64,000 nucleotides of DNA, taken from JBMDXB01 sp048594885 (GTDB taxonomy: Bacteria; Acidobacteriota; Vicinamibacteria; Vicinamibacterales; 2-12-FULL-66-21). The DNA lies in NCBI GenBank assembly GCA_048594885.1, contig JBMDXB010000047.1, positions 1 through 64,000 of the forward strand. Reading direction: 5' to 3'. Positions 9,021 through 18,953 of the stretch are shown here, in pieces. A model generated the notes under the pieces. That model worked only from the letters and a program-made list of their open reading frames with translations, searched no databases and was not told where the DNA came from. The position numbers and the translations under genes were made by a program. The stretch's first letter is position 1. Each line of letters starts with the position of its first letter.

Positions 9021-9610
9021 GCGAATCCCGAGAGGCTGGTCACACCCTGCGATCGAACGTTCAGCTCCGGCCGCTTGATCAGCTCGAGGAACTCCATGCG
9101 CGTCCGCGCGTCATCACGGAACACGCCGAGCATCGCGCTCGTGACCGCGACGGAGTTCTGCTTCTCGACACCGCGCATGGACATGCAGAGGTGCGCGGCC
9201 TCCATGACGACGGCGACGCCAAGCGGCTGGATCTTCTCGCGGATCGTGTCCGCAATCTGGTTGGTCAGCCGCTCCTGGATCTGCAGCCGCCGCGCGAAGA
9301 TCTCGACCACCCGGGGCATCTTGCTGAGACCGATTACGCGGCCCTGCGGAATGTAGGCGACATGGCAGCGGCCGAAGAACGGCAGCAGATGATGTTCGCA
9401 CAGGCTGTAGAAGTCGATGTCCTTCACGATCACCATCTCGTTATAATCCACCGTGAACAGCGCATCGTTCACCACGGCGTCCACGTCCGCGCTGTACCCG
9501 CTCGTGAGGAAACGCATCGACTTCTCCACGCGCTTCGGCGTATCGAGCAGACCCTCGCGCGACGGATCCTCTCCGAGCTCCGCCAGCAGCTGCCGGATGA
9601 CATCCTGCAT
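9008..9610 (-). CDS. folE: GTP cyclohydrolase I
   Basis: A 200-residue enzyme that converts GTP to 7,8-dihydroneopterin triphosphate, the first step of folate and pterin synthesis. The zinc and active-site block SLCEHHLLPFFG and the later HLCMSMRG provide the conserved Cys and His ligands. GLSKMPRVVEIFARRLQ and QERLTNQIA are the standard family blocks. The start at ATG 9610 gives the usual short N-terminus. The region overlaps head-to-head with the start of the TatT-type gene on the other strand, so the two promoters must lie inside each other's coding sequence or the neighbour starts further in. Confidence 0.96.
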   Translation of the reverse strand: MQDVIRQLLAELGEDPSREGLLDTPKRVEKSMRFLTSGYSADVDAVVNDALFTVDYNEMVIVKDIDFYSLCEHHLLPFFGRCHVAYIPQGRVIGLSKMPRVVEIFARRLQIQERLTNQIADTIREKIQPLGVAVVMEAAHLCMSMRGVEKQNSVAVTSAMLGVFRDDARTRMEFLELIKRPELNVRSQGVTSLSGFACVD

Positions 9611-10535
9611 CCTCGTATTGTATATCGCGCTGTCGGCGGCACCTGGTGTTGCCGGCGTCCAAGCGGGCGATGCCGACGCGCTGTACGGCGCTCGCGAGAA
9701 CCTCGCCAGCGCCAGAGCCGCCGCGGCGATCTGGGCCGAGCGGCTGCGGCGAGATGCGAAGGACTTCGAGGCGGCATGGAAGCTCGCGCGCGCGCACTAC
9801 TGGCTGGGCGGCCACGCGCCTGAGCACGAGCGCAAGGCGCTGCTCGAGGACGGCATCCGTGCCGGCCGCACCGCCGTTGCCGCGCAGCCAAATCGTCCCG
9901 AAGGGCACTTCTGGATCGCCGCCAACATGGGCGCCCTCGCCGAATCGTTCGGGCTGCGCCAGGGGCTGAAGTACCGCGGCGACATCCGCGACGAGCTGCA
10001 GATCGTGCTGAAGCTCGATCCCGCGTTTCAGGATGGATCGGCCGATCGCGCGCTTGGCCGCTGGTACTTCAAGGTGCCGGGCCTGTTCGGCGGCAGTAAG
10101 AAGAAGTCGGAGGAGCACCTGCGACGATCGCTCACCTACAACCCGAACAGCACCGCGTCGCGCTTCTTTCTCGCCGAGACGCTGATGGCGCTGGATCGCG
10201 ACGGTGAGGCGACGGAGGAGCTGAAGAAAGTGCTCGACGCGCCGCTCCATCCGGAGTGGATTCCGGAGGACAAGGAGTGGAAGGAGAAGGCGCGGCAGTT
10301 GCTGGCGAGACTTCCCCTCAACGTGCGGCGAGGGCGGCGACGATCGCGGCCAGCGTCGTCACCTGGACGCCGACCAGCCATACGAATTGCCGGGAGATCT
10401 TCTCGTCCAGACCGTCGAGACGGCGCTCGAGGTTGTCGAATCGCCGGTCGACTGCCTCGAACCGCCGATCAATTGCTTCGAACCGCCGATCGACCGACTC
10501 GAACCGGCCGTCCACGCGCGCTTCCAGACTGCTGA
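9597..10535 (+). CDS. TatT-type TPR lipoprotein-like protein, 3' end altered
   Basis: A TPR-like protein with a signal peptide (residues 1-20; ATG 9597, with TTG 9619 possible). The core, from GDADALYGAREN through RALGRWYFKVPGLFGGSKKKSEEHLRRSLTYNPNS, resembles the TRAP-transporter TatT component family, predicted periplasmic trimers. Recognisable sequence ends near residue 240 (KEKARQLLARLPL, about 10317). The frame then stays open for 218 bp antisense to the coiled-coil gene and encodes only Arg/Pro-rich sequence. The natural stop therefore seems to have been lost by rearrangement or frameshift. The first 14 bp overlap the start of folE on the opposite strand. Confidence 0.65.
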   Translation: MTSCILVLYIALSAAPGVAGVQAGDADALYGARENLASARAAAAIWAERLRRDAKDFEAAWKLARAHYWLGGHAPEHERKALLEDGIRAGRTAVAAQPNRPEGHFWIAANMGALAESFGLRQGLKYRGDIRDELQIVLKLDPAFQDGSADRALGRWYFKVPGLFGGSKKKSEEHLRRSLTYNPNSTASRFFLAETLMALDRDGEATEELKKVLDAPLHPEWIPEDKEWKEKARQLLARLPLNVRRGRRRSRPASSPGRRPAIRIAGRSSRPDRRDGARGCRIAGRLPRTADQLLRTADRPTRTGRPRALPDC

Positions 10536-10620
10536 GCGCGTCCCGGATTCCATCCATCCCGCGGGTATGTTCGGTCACTCGGCCCTCGAGAAATGCGACG
10601 CGTTCCTCCAGTGTCGCCAC
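10318..10620 (-). CDS. Small coiled-coil protein with C-terminal membrane helix
   Basis: A 100-residue protein starting at GTG 10620 with a good AGGAGG-type site just upstream. Residues about 25-72 are a regular 7-residue repeat around DRRFEAIDRRFEAVDRRF, which predicts a long coiled coil; at DNA level this is a 21-bp repeat. The last 25 residues (VWLVGVQVTTLAAIVAALAA) form one membrane helix. This architecture is common for short hypothetical proteins and has no assigned function. It converges on the TatT-type gene, whose open frame runs 218 bp into it. Confidence 0.65.
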   Translation of the reverse strand: MATLEERVAFLEGRVTEHTRGMDGIRDALSSLEARVDGRFESVDRRFEAIDRRFEAVDRRFDNLERRLDGLDEKISRQFVWLVGVQVTTLAAIVAALAAR

Positions 10621-10795
10621 ATCCGCCTCCTCAGGATACTCTGTCTACGTGAGCGGGCAAGGGCTTCGATGCACAGCGGCTGCCGGGGAAGGCTATGAAG
10701 AGAAGGTGCCGATTCCTCGAAGATGCGCAGGCCGGCCGAAGCGGGCGCGCGAATCCTGCTACATCAACGCACGAACGAGACCGCACAATCTGCGC

Positions 10796-10955
10796 AGCGG
10801 CCAGGCGGTGAACGCGTATGTGGGGCCGCTCGTCAGTCTCGACCTGGATCTGGTGATTGCTGCCGAAGATCTCGGTCGCGTTGTGCAGGCGTTCGAGCAG
10901 GACGCTCGAGAGGTGCTCGAGGCGCTCGAAACCGCGATCAGCGATCAGCGATCAG
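10796..10955 (+). pseudogene. Nucleotidyltransferase-fold remnant
   Basis: One frame encodes GQAVNAYVGPLVSLDLDL followed by VIAAEDLGRVVQAFEQDA. This looks like the start of a small nucleotidyltransferase (the GGxAVNxY and TLDxDLVV blocks with the paired metal-binding aspartates). There is no convincing start codon or upstream domain; the sequence 5' of it is Arg-rich, and the frame is broken downstream by the GCGATC heptamer array. It is best read as a decayed fragment of about 45 codons. A domain search of the translation would decide. Confidence 0.4.
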
Positions 10956-10991
10956 CGATCGGCGGATCCGGCGATCGGCGATCGGCGATCA
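10934..10991. repeat. Heptamer array GCGATCA/GCGATCG
   Basis: Three GCGATCA units, a GCGATCG, a 9-nt GCGGATCCG, two GCGATCG and a final GCGATCA. Each unit contains GATC, so the array is close to self-complementary and could fold. It sits between the nucleotidyltransferase remnant and the stop of the ABC permease at 10998. Confidence 0.7.
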
Positions 10992-10997
10992 TCGCGT

Positions 10998-12158
10998 CTA
11001 CTGATACCGAAACACGCGGGCGCCTATCCAGCCGAGAATCAGGGCGCCGGCGACGAGCGCGGCGGCGTGCGGCGCGGCGCTCGCCGCGGTATCGCCGAAG
11101 TGCACCAGGCGGTGCAGCGCATCCATCGCCCAGCCGGTCGGCAGCGCGATCGCGAGCGACTGCATCCACGGCGGCGTGACCTCGATGGGCCACCAGCAGC
11201 CGCCAAGCGCCGCCAGGATCATCGTGCCGAGCACCCCGATGCCGGCGGCCTGCGGCTGGCTGCGCGCCAGGTTGCCGAGCACGAGCGCGAGCGACGCGTT
11301 GAACGCGGCCCACGCGCCGAGCACGAGCGCCACCATCCAGAGCGTGTCGCCCCACCGCACGCCGAACAGGAGGCGCCCCAACACCATCGCGAACCCGATT
11401 TGCACCACGGCGAGAGCCATCCGGGCCGCCCATTTGCCGAGGACGATCGACCCGCGCGAGATCGGCGTCGAGGCCAGCCGGCGCAGCAGCCCCTGCTGGC
11501 GCTCCACGACCAGCATGATCGCGCCGCTCGTCAGCAGCACGAGCATCGTGAACATCACCATCGTGCCAGGCACCGCCTGCGCGAAGCCGGTCGGCGGATC
11601 CTGCCGGCGCCCGGCGGCCGTCACCTTCAGCGTCAGGCTGCGCGGCGCGGCCGCGAGCGCCGCGAACGTCTCGGCCGCCGGCGACTGGCCACCCGTCTTC
11701 AGCACGGCCAGATCGGCGACGACGGTGTAGATCGCGCGGCTGACGCGGATCTGATCGAAGTTCGCGGCCAGCTCGTCGCCGCTCCGCTCGAGCGTGATCG
11801 TCAGCGGCTGGCCGGCGAGTACGGCGTCCGTCACACTCGCGTGGTTCGCCGGCGCGGGGATCACGAGCCGGCGTGAATGCCGCGCCAGCTCCTCGGGCGT
11901 CTCGGGCCGCACGACCCGGTACCGCTGCTCCTCGAGCCGGCGCGCGATCTCGTCGACGATGAACCCGCCGCCGGGCGGCGCCTGCAGCGCGATGGCCTCC
12001 CGCCGATCCCCATCGCGTCGGCCGAACCCGCCCGTGACAGTGCCGATGAAATAGAAGAAGAGGATCGGCATGGCGAACACCCACAGCAGCGTTTCGCGTT
12101 GCCGCAGCATGTAGGCGAGGTCGCGACGGGCGATGACCGAGGCGTCGGCCCACATCAT
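10998..12158 (-). CDS. ABC-2 type exporter permease (distal subunit)
   Basis: A 386-residue ABC-2 permease. The start is ATG 12158, because its ATG overlaps the TGA of the upstream permease (TGATG), a translational-coupling junction; the longer open frame upstream is shadow. Layout: an N-terminal helix (TLLWVFAMPILFFYFIG), a soluble extracytoplasmic domain of about 150 residues, then about five helices, including VPGTMVMFTMLVLLTSGAIML and the ERQQGLLRRLASTPISRG loop typical of the family. With the next two genes it forms an ATPase plus two-permease exporter (YhhJ/NatB-like). The substrate is unknown; drugs, ions or lipids are possible. Confidence 0.85.
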   Translation of the reverse strand: MMWADASVIARRDLAYMLRQRETLLWVFAMPILFFYFIGTVTGGFGRRDGDRREAIALQAPPGGGFIVDEIARRLEEQRYRVVRPETPEELARHSRRLVIPAPANHASVTDAVLAGQPLTITLERSGDELAANFDQIRVSRAIYTVVADLAVLKTGGQSPAAETFAALAAAPRSLTLKVTAAGRRQDPPTGFAQAVPGTMVMFTMLVLLTSGAIMLVVERQQGLLRRLASTPISRGSIVLGKWAARMALAVVQIGFAMVLGRLLFGVRWGDTLWMVALVLGAWAAFNASLALVLGNLARSQPQAAGIGVLGTMILAALGGCWWPIEVTPPWMQSLAIALPTGWAMDALHRLVHFGDTAASAAPHAAALVAGALILGWIGARVFRYQ

Positions 12159-13396
12159 CAGCTCGTCGCGAACCTGCCGCGCAGCCGGCGCGCGGCACCG
12201 AAAAACGCGAGCACGGCGGGCACGCCGATCCCGGCAGCGGAGACGAGCAGCGCGCCCATGTCGGGAGAGCCGAAGAGGATCTCCTTCAGCCGCACGACCG
12301 CGAGCCCGTTCGGCGTCCAACGGCCGATGGCCGCCATCCACGCCGGCATCGCCGCGAAGGGAAAGAACGACCCGCCGATCATGATGAGGGGAAAGACGAC
12401 GATGTTCGAGATCAGGTGTGCGCCGCGCTCGCTCGTCGCTGCCATGTGGAGCAGGGTGAGCAGCGCGAGCAGCGTGGCCGCGGCGAACATGCACCACGCG
12501 AGTGCGAGCGGCACGCGCGTCCACGGCACGTCGAACAGTGCCGTCGACGCGACGAGCGAAATCAGCACGACCAGCCCCACTAATGCCGTGCCCGCCGCCA
12601 GCTTGCCCGCCAGCAGCGCGGCCACCGGCTGCGGTGTCGTCAGCATCCGCCGCAGCGTGCCGCGCGTCTTCTCCTCCCACACGTCCACGCTCATGCCCTG
12701 GGCGATGAACAGGATCGACATGAAGAGGATGCCGGGGAAGAACAGCTGCCCGAAATTCGCCGTGCCGCGCCCGCCGGTCTCCTCGCGCTTCACCTCCACG
12801 CGCATGACCGGCGGGAGGATCGTGCCCTCGAGCTGCCGCAGCCGCGCGTTGATGGCGACGCTCAGCGCGGCGACGTCGGCGTCCGCCGGCCCGCTCGCGC
12901 CGGCCGTGGAGCCGGCGATCCTCCGGATCTCGGAGCCGAAGAGCCGCTGGGCGTAAAACACCGCTTCCACGAGCATCCCGAGCCCTTCTTCGACGATGCC
13001 CGGCAGGATGCTCTGCGCGGGATTGGTGACGAGCTGCAGCTCGGCGGGTGTGTCCTGGACGACGGCAGTCTGGAAACCGGCCGGGACGATGAGCAGCGCC
13101 GTCGCGTCACCGGCATCGATGCGCCGCCGGCCGTCCTCGAGCGTGACGCGCTCGAGATCCAGGAAGCCGCCAAACGCCTGCGCGCCGCTCGAGCCGGCGA
13201 GCAGCCGGCTGACGAACGTATCGTCCTGATCGACGACGAGCACCTTCGCGCGCGGCGGCGCGTTGCCCGCGCTGCCGATGACGAGGTTCATCAGGCCGCC
13301 GATCGCGAGAGGGATACCGAGCCAGATCAGCATCGCGACCGGATCGGCAAGGCGCCGGCGCAGGTCCTTGACCGCGGCGACGGCGATGAACCGCAT
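12158..13396 (-). CDS. ABC-2 type exporter permease (proximal subunit)
   Basis: A 412-residue paralogue of the downstream permease. The N-terminal helix (VAMLIWLGIPLAIGGLMNLVIG) is followed by a large extracytoplasmic domain with ARVLVVDQDDTF-like and RVTLEDGRRRIDAGDATALLIVPAGF segments, then FGQLFFPGILFMSILFIAQGM, the WEEKTRGTLRRMLTTPQP loop and more helices. Its ATG abuts the stop of the ATPase gene with no gap, and its stop overlaps the start of the next permease. The three genes are therefore one operon and probably one complex with two different permeases. Confidence 0.87.
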   Translation of the reverse strand: MRFIAVAAVKDLRRRLADPVAMLIWLGIPLAIGGLMNLVIGSAGNAPPRAKVLVVDQDDTFVSRLLAGSSGAQAFGGFLDLERVTLEDGRRRIDAGDATALLIVPAGFQTAVVQDTPAELQLVTNPAQSILPGIVEEGLGMLVEAVFYAQRLFGSEIRRIAGSTAGASGPADADVAALSVAINARLRQLEGTILPPVMRVEVKREETGGRGTANFGQLFFPGILFMSILFIAQGMSVDVWEEKTRGTLRRMLTTPQPVAALLAGKLAAGTALVGLVVLISLVASTALFDVPWTRVPLALAWCMFAAATLLALLTLLHMAATSERGAHLISNIVVFPLIMIGGSFFPFAAMPAWMAAIGRWTPNGLAVVRLKEILFGSPDMGALLVSAAGIGVPAVLAFFGAARRLRGRFATS

Positions 13397-14326
13397 CTAC
13401 TCCCTCAGCTCGCGTCCGGTCAGCTTGATGAACAGGCTTTCGAGGCTGGGCACGCGGATCGTCGTCTCGTGGATGTCGGCGCCGGCGGCGGCAAGCGCGC
13501 CGAAGATCGCCGGCAGCTTCCGCGACGCGCCGCGCGTCGAGAGCGACAGGCCGTCGGGCGCCACGCTCAGCACCTCGACGTCATCGACGCCTTCCAGCGC
13601 CCGGCGCGCGGCAGCGGCATCGAAGCTGCCGGTCAGCCGAAGCAGGTCCTTCTCGCCCGCCAGCGCGCGCAGCTCGTCGAGCGTGCCTTCCGCCAGCAGC
13701 GTCCCGCGATCGACGATGGCGATCCGGTCGCACAATTCCTGCGCTTCTTCCATGTAGTGCGTCGTGTAGAGGACCGTGGCGCCGCCGCGCACCTGCTCGC
13801 GGACCAGCTCGAGGAGGCGCACGCGGCTCTGCGGATCGACGCCGGCGGTCGGCTCGTCGAGCAGCAGCACACGAGGGGCATGGATGATCCCGCAGCCGAA
13901 GTTCAAGCGCCGCTTCATCCCGCCGCTGAACCGGCTCACCGGCTCGCGCGCGCGGTCAGCGAGACCCACCAGCTCCAGGACCTCCGCCACGCGCGTGCGC
14001 AGCGCGCCGCCGCCCAGCCCGTACGCCGCGCCCCAGTACGAGAGGTTGGCATCGGCCGGGAGATCTTCGTAGAGCGCGAGCTCCTGGGGAACGATGCCGA
14101 GGTGCCGCCGTGCGGCGCGCGGCTCGCGCACGACGTCGTGGCCGTGCACGGCGACGCGGCCGGACGTCGGGCGCAGCAGCCCCGATACGCACCCGATCGT
14201 CGTGGTCTTGCCGGCGCCGTTCGGGCCGAGCAGGCCGAAGATGGCGCCCGGCGACGCCGTGAAGCTGATGCCGTCCACGGCGCGCAGGTCGCCGTACTGC
14301 TTGCGCAGGTCCTGGACTTCAATCAT
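13397..14326 (-). CDS. ABC transporter ATP-binding protein
   Basis: A 309-residue ATPase of the ABC-2 exporter, started at ATG 14326 (MIEVQDLRKQYG), which gives the canonical N-terminus; an in-frame start nine codons upstream adds only unconserved sequence. The Walker A GPNGAGKTT, signature SGGMKRR and Walker B VLLLDEPTAGVD are all intact, followed by TTHYMEEAQELCDRIAIVDRG. The C-terminal part is the accessory domain seen in CcmA/NatA-type ATPases. It is first in the three-gene exporter operon. A GTAGG-tagged hairpin lies upstream at 14384-14407. Confidence 0.92.
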   Translation of the reverse strand: MIEVQDLRKQYGDLRAVDGISFTASPGAIFGLLGPNGAGKTTTIGCVSGLLRPTSGRVAVHGHDVVREPRAARRHLGIVPQELALYEDLPADANLSYWGAAYGLGGGALRTRVAEVLELVGLADRAREPVSRFSGGMKRRLNFGCGIIHAPRVLLLDEPTAGVDPQSRVRLLELVREQVRGGATVLYTTHYMEEAQELCDRIAIVDRGTLLAEGTLDELRALAGEKDLLRLTGSFDAAAARRALEGVDDVEVLSVAPDGLSLSTRGASRKLPAIFGALAAAGADIHETTIRVPSLESLFIKLTGRELRE

Positions 14327-14383
14327 GGCGCGGGTCGCGGCCCATCGTAGCACGGCGACCGCGCGTTCAGCGGCAGTGAGGCC

Positions 14384-14407
14384 GTAGGGCGCAACTTCAA
14401 TTGCGCC
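14384..14407 (+). repeat. REP-like GTAGG-tagged hairpin
   Basis: GTAGG is followed by the palindrome GGCGCAA-CTTCAA-TTGCGCC. It lies between the stop of the 3-hydroxybutyryl-CoA dehydrogenase gene (14412) and the start of the ABC ATPase. The stem is nearly the same as that of the element at 54762-54785, about 40 kb away and in the opposite orientation. A 5' GTAG tag plus hairpin is the standard form of REP elements mobilised by RAYT transposases. Confidence 0.6.
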
Positions 14408-14411
14408 GTCC

Positions 14412-15260
14412 TCAGTACTTGTAGAACCCCTCGCCGCTCTTCCGTCCGAGCCTGCCCGCCAGCACCATCCGCTTGAGCAGCGGCGGCGGCGCGTAGGCCG
14501 GCTCGCGATACTCCTCGAACATGATGTTGGCGATGTAGTAGGTCGTATCGAGGCCGACGAAATCGAGCAGCGTGAACGGGCCCATCGGGTAGCCGCAACC
14601 GAGCTTCATGCCCTTGTCGATGTCCTCGACCGTCCCGAGACCGTGCTCGTAGGAGCGAATCGCGTCGAGCAGATAGGGCACCAGCAGGCGGTTGACAATG
14701 AAGCCCGGCTTGTCCGGCGCGGTGATCGGCTCCTTGCCGAGCGACTGGGCGAACGCGAAAACGGCCTGATACGTCGCGTCGCTCGTCGGCAGCGCGCGGA
14801 TCACCTCGACCAGCTTCATGATCGGCACGGGATTGAAGAAGTGCAGACCGGCAAAGCGGTCGGGCCGCTTCGTCTTCGCCGCGAGCTCGGTGATGCACAG
14901 TGACGAGGTGTTCGAGCAGAAGATCGTCTGCTCGCCGACGACGGCGTCGAGCGCTGCGAAGACCTTCGCCTTCTCCTCGACGTTCTCGATGATCGCCTCG
15001 ACAATCAGATCGCAGTCCTTCAGATCGTCGGTCTTCGTCGTCCCCGTCAGATTCGCGAGCGTCTTCTCCTGCGCCTCCGCCGTCAGCTTCCCCTTCGCGA
15101 CGCCGTCGGACAGGAACTTCTGGATGCGGCCCATCCCCTTGTTGAGGAAGCCGTCTTCCACTTCGCGCACGATCGTCTTGTAGCCGGCCGCCGCGCACAC
15201 CTGCGCGATGCCGGATCCCATCAGGCCGCAGCCAAGCACTCCGACGTTCTGTATCGCCAT
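14412..15260 (-). CDS. hbd: 3-hydroxybutyryl-CoA dehydrogenase
   Basis: A 282-residue NAD(P)-dependent 3-hydroxyacyl-CoA dehydrogenase of the short, single-function type. It interconverts acetoacetyl-CoA and 3-hydroxybutyryl-CoA. The Rossmann motif GCGLMGSGIAQ lies at residues 10-20, the family blocks CSNTSSL and LHFFNPVPIMKLVEV follow, and the C-terminal domain contains GYPMGPFTLLDFVGLD. Length is typical. It is last in an operon-like row with two thiolases, an isopropylmalate-type dehydrogenase and an aldehyde dehydrogenase, separated from the adjacent thiolase by a heptamer array. Confidence 0.95.
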   Translation of the reverse strand: MAIQNVGVLGCGLMGSGIAQVCAAAGYKTIVREVEDGFLNKGMGRIQKFLSDGVAKGKLTAEAQEKTLANLTGTTKTDDLKDCDLIVEAIIENVEEKAKVFAALDAVVGEQTIFCSNTSSLCITELAAKTKRPDRFAGLHFFNPVPIMKLVEVIRALPTSDATYQAVFAFAQSLGKEPITAPDKPGFIVNRLLVPYLLDAIRSYEHGLGTVEDIDKGMKLGCGYPMGPFTLLDFVGLDTTYYIANIMFEEYREPAYAPPPLLKRMVLAGRLGRKSGEGFYKY

Positions 15261-15269
15261 GATTCTCCT

Positions 15270-15359
15270 GCTGTCCGCTGGCCGCTGGCCGCTTTGCGCC
15301 GTGCGCTGTCCGAACGCTCAGCGCTCAGCGCCCAGCGGTCAGCGCTCAGCGCTCAGCGG
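15270..15359. repeat. Heptamer foldback array (GCTGGCC / GCTCAGC)
   Basis: Six 7-nt units of GCTGGCC/GCTGTCC type (15270-15311), a 4-nt centre (GAAC), then six units of GCTCAGC/GGTCAGC type (15316-15357) and a trailing GG. The two halves are roughly complementary, so the whole can form a long imperfect hairpin. It fills the gap between the thiolase stop (15363) and the 3-hydroxybutyryl-CoA dehydrogenase start (15260). Confidence 0.75.
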
Positions 15360-15362
15360 CAC

Positions 15363-16536
<1,174 letters not shown>

Positions 16537-16544
<8 letters not shown>

Positions 16545-17592
16545 TCGCCCTCACTCGTCCCGCGATGTAATCGCCCGTTTCCTTCGTGCCGAGCGTTCCG
16601 CCGATGTCCTTCGTGACGTTCCCCGAACGAACCGCCTCGCCCACCGCCGCTTCGACTGCCTTCGATTCCGTATCGAGCCCGAGCGTCTCGAGCATCAGCG
16701 CGAGCGACAGGATCGCGCCGACGGGATTCGCGACGTTCTTTCCCGCATATTTCGGCGCCGACCCGTGCACCGGCTCGAACATCGAAGTGCGTCCCGGGTG
16801 CAGGTTGCCGGATGCCGCCATGCCGAGGCCGCCCTGCAACTGCGCGCCGAGATCCGTGATGATGTCGCCGAACAGGTTGTTCGTGACGATGACCTGGAAC
16901 TGCGCCGGGTTCTTGACCATCTGCATCGCCAGCGCGTCGATGTAGAGGTGCACGGGCTCGATGCCCGAGTACTCACGCGCGACCTGCTGGAAGACGCGCT
17001 GCCACAGCGCGTGTCCCTGCGTCATCGCGTTGCTCTTGTCCGCCATGCACACGGAGGTGAGCCCGCGTGCCTTCGCGAACTCGAACGCGTGCCGGATGAT
17101 GCGGTGGACGCCCTTCCAGGTGTTGATCTCTTCCTGGATCGCGATCTCGTCCTCGGTCCCGGCCTTGAACCGGCCGCCGATGCTGACGTAGAGGCCCTCG
17201 GTGTTCTCGCGGAACACGACGAAGTTGACGTCCTCCGGACCGCGATCCTTCAGTGGACAGAGACGCTCGTCGAGCAGCCTGACGGGGCGGTAGTTGACGT
17301 AGAGATCGAGCTCGAAGCGCGTGCCGAGCAGGATGTCGCGCGCGTGGCGCATGTCGGGCACGCGCGGATCGCCGAGCGCGCCGATGAAGATCGCGTCGAA
17401 CTCGTCGCGCAGCATCGCGTGCCCGTTCGGCGGCACGCTGATGCCCGTCTCGAGAAAGTAATCGGCGCCCCAGGGCAGACGCTCGACGTCGAACGTCCGT
17501 CCGGTCCGCTCGCCGACCGCGGTCAACACCTTGACCGCTTCAGCTGTGACGTCTATTCCGATCCCGTCACCGGGAATGACTGCTATTCGCAT
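16537..17592 (-). CDS. Isopropylmalate/isocitrate-type beta-decarboxylating dehydrogenase
   Basis: A 351-residue NAD-dependent beta-decarboxylating dehydrogenase. IPGDGIGIDVT at residues 6-16, VFRENTEGLYVSIGG and the metal/substrate block NLFGDIITDLGAQLQGGLGMAASGN define the family. MFEPVHGSAPKYAGKNVANPVG is the NAD-binding end. The class includes LeuB, tartrate dehydrogenase and NAD-isocitrate dehydrogenase. No other leucine genes are near, and it sits between two thiolase genes, so the substrate is open. It overlaps the downstream thiolase by 8 nt and is separated from the upstream one by a double heptamer array. Confidence 0.85.
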
Positions 17593-17596
17593 GCTC

Positions 17597-17744
17597 GCTG
17601 TTCGCTGTTCGCTGTTCGCTGATGGCTGATCGCTGATCGCTGATCGCCGATCGCTGATCGCCGATCGCTTTTTGGTCGCCTTTGGGATCTGGCCTTTGGG
17701 ATTTCGCTCCGTTGGCCTTTGGCAGTTGGCCCTTGGGAATTGAC
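17597..17744. repeat. Double heptamer array (GCTGTTC/GCTGATC then CTTTGGG type)
   Basis: Two arrays with unlike units sit back to back. Ten perfect 7-nt units (three GCTGTTC, then GCTGATG, GCTGATC and GCCGATC) cover 17597-17666. A looser run of CCTTTGG/CCCTTGG/GTTGGCC units follows and ends in GGGAATTGAC at 17735-17744. The TTGAC end matches those at 20710, 43407 and 62679. The region separates the thiolase stop (17750) from the dehydrogenase start (17592). Confidence 0.75.
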
Positions 17745-17749
17745 AAACC

Positions 17750-18953
17750 TCAGATCCTCTCTACAGCAATCGCCATGCCCAGGCCGCCGCTGACGCAGAG
17801 CGTCGCCAGGCCGCGCCGGGCCTGGCGGCGCCGCATCTCGTAGAGCAGCGTCACCAAAATGCGCGCGCCGCTGCAGCCGATCGGATGTCCCAGCGCGATC
17901 GCGCCGCCGTTCACGTTCAGCTTCGCGCGATCGATCGGCTGATCGCGCAGGACGGCGAGCACCTGCGCCGCGAACGCCTCGTTCAACTCGACGAGATCGA
18001 AATCGCCGCCGCGCAGCCCGGTGCGCTCGAACAGCTTCCGCATCGCCGGCACGGGCCCGATGCCCATGATGCGCGGGTCCACCCCCGCCGACGCCCACCC
18101 GACGATGCGCGCGAGCGGCCGGAGGCCGAGCGCTTCGGCGCGCCGCGTACTCGTCAGCACGAGCGCGGCGCCGCCGTCGGTGATGCCGGACGAACTGCCC
18201 GCCGTGACGATGCCGGGCTGCCCTTCGACCTGCCCGAAGACCGGCGGCAGCCTTCGCAGGTTCTCAATCGTCGTGTCCGGCCGTGGATGCTCGTCGGCAT
18301 CGACAGTCTTCTCGCGCCCCTTTGCGTCACTCACGGCAACGGGCGCGATCTCCTCGCGGAAACGGCCCTCCGCAATCGCATGCGCGGCACGCTGCTGCGT
18401 CCCGAGCGCGTACTCGTCCGACTCCTCACGCGTGATCCCATAGCGCCGCGCGAGCACTTCCGCCGTCTCGCCCATGATCATGTTCGACAGCGAGCAGGTG
18501 AAGCCGTCACGATACATTCCGTCCACGAGCGTGAAGTTGCCCAGCTTGTGCCCCCACCGCGCATCATCTGCGTCGATGAGGTACGGCATGCGGCTCATGG
18601 ACTCGATGCCGCCGGCGAGGACGACTTCCGCTTCGCCCAGCAGGATCGACTGCGCGCCCGTGGCGACCGCCTGCATGCCGGACGCGCACGCCTTGTTGAT
18701 CGTCTGGGCGGGCACGGTGTCGGGCAAGCCGGCGCGGCGCACGACCTGGCGCGCCGGGTTCGGTCCCGATCCCGCCTGGCGCGCGTGGCCGATCAGCACG
18801 TCGTCGACGGACGCGGGATCGACGCCGGCGCGCTCGAGCGCTGCGCGCGCCGCCACCGCGCCGAGCTCCGCGGGATGCGTGGATCGGAACGAGCCGCCGT
18901 AGCGCCCGATCGGCGTCCGCGCGGCGCCGGCGATGACGACTTCCGCGCGGCCG

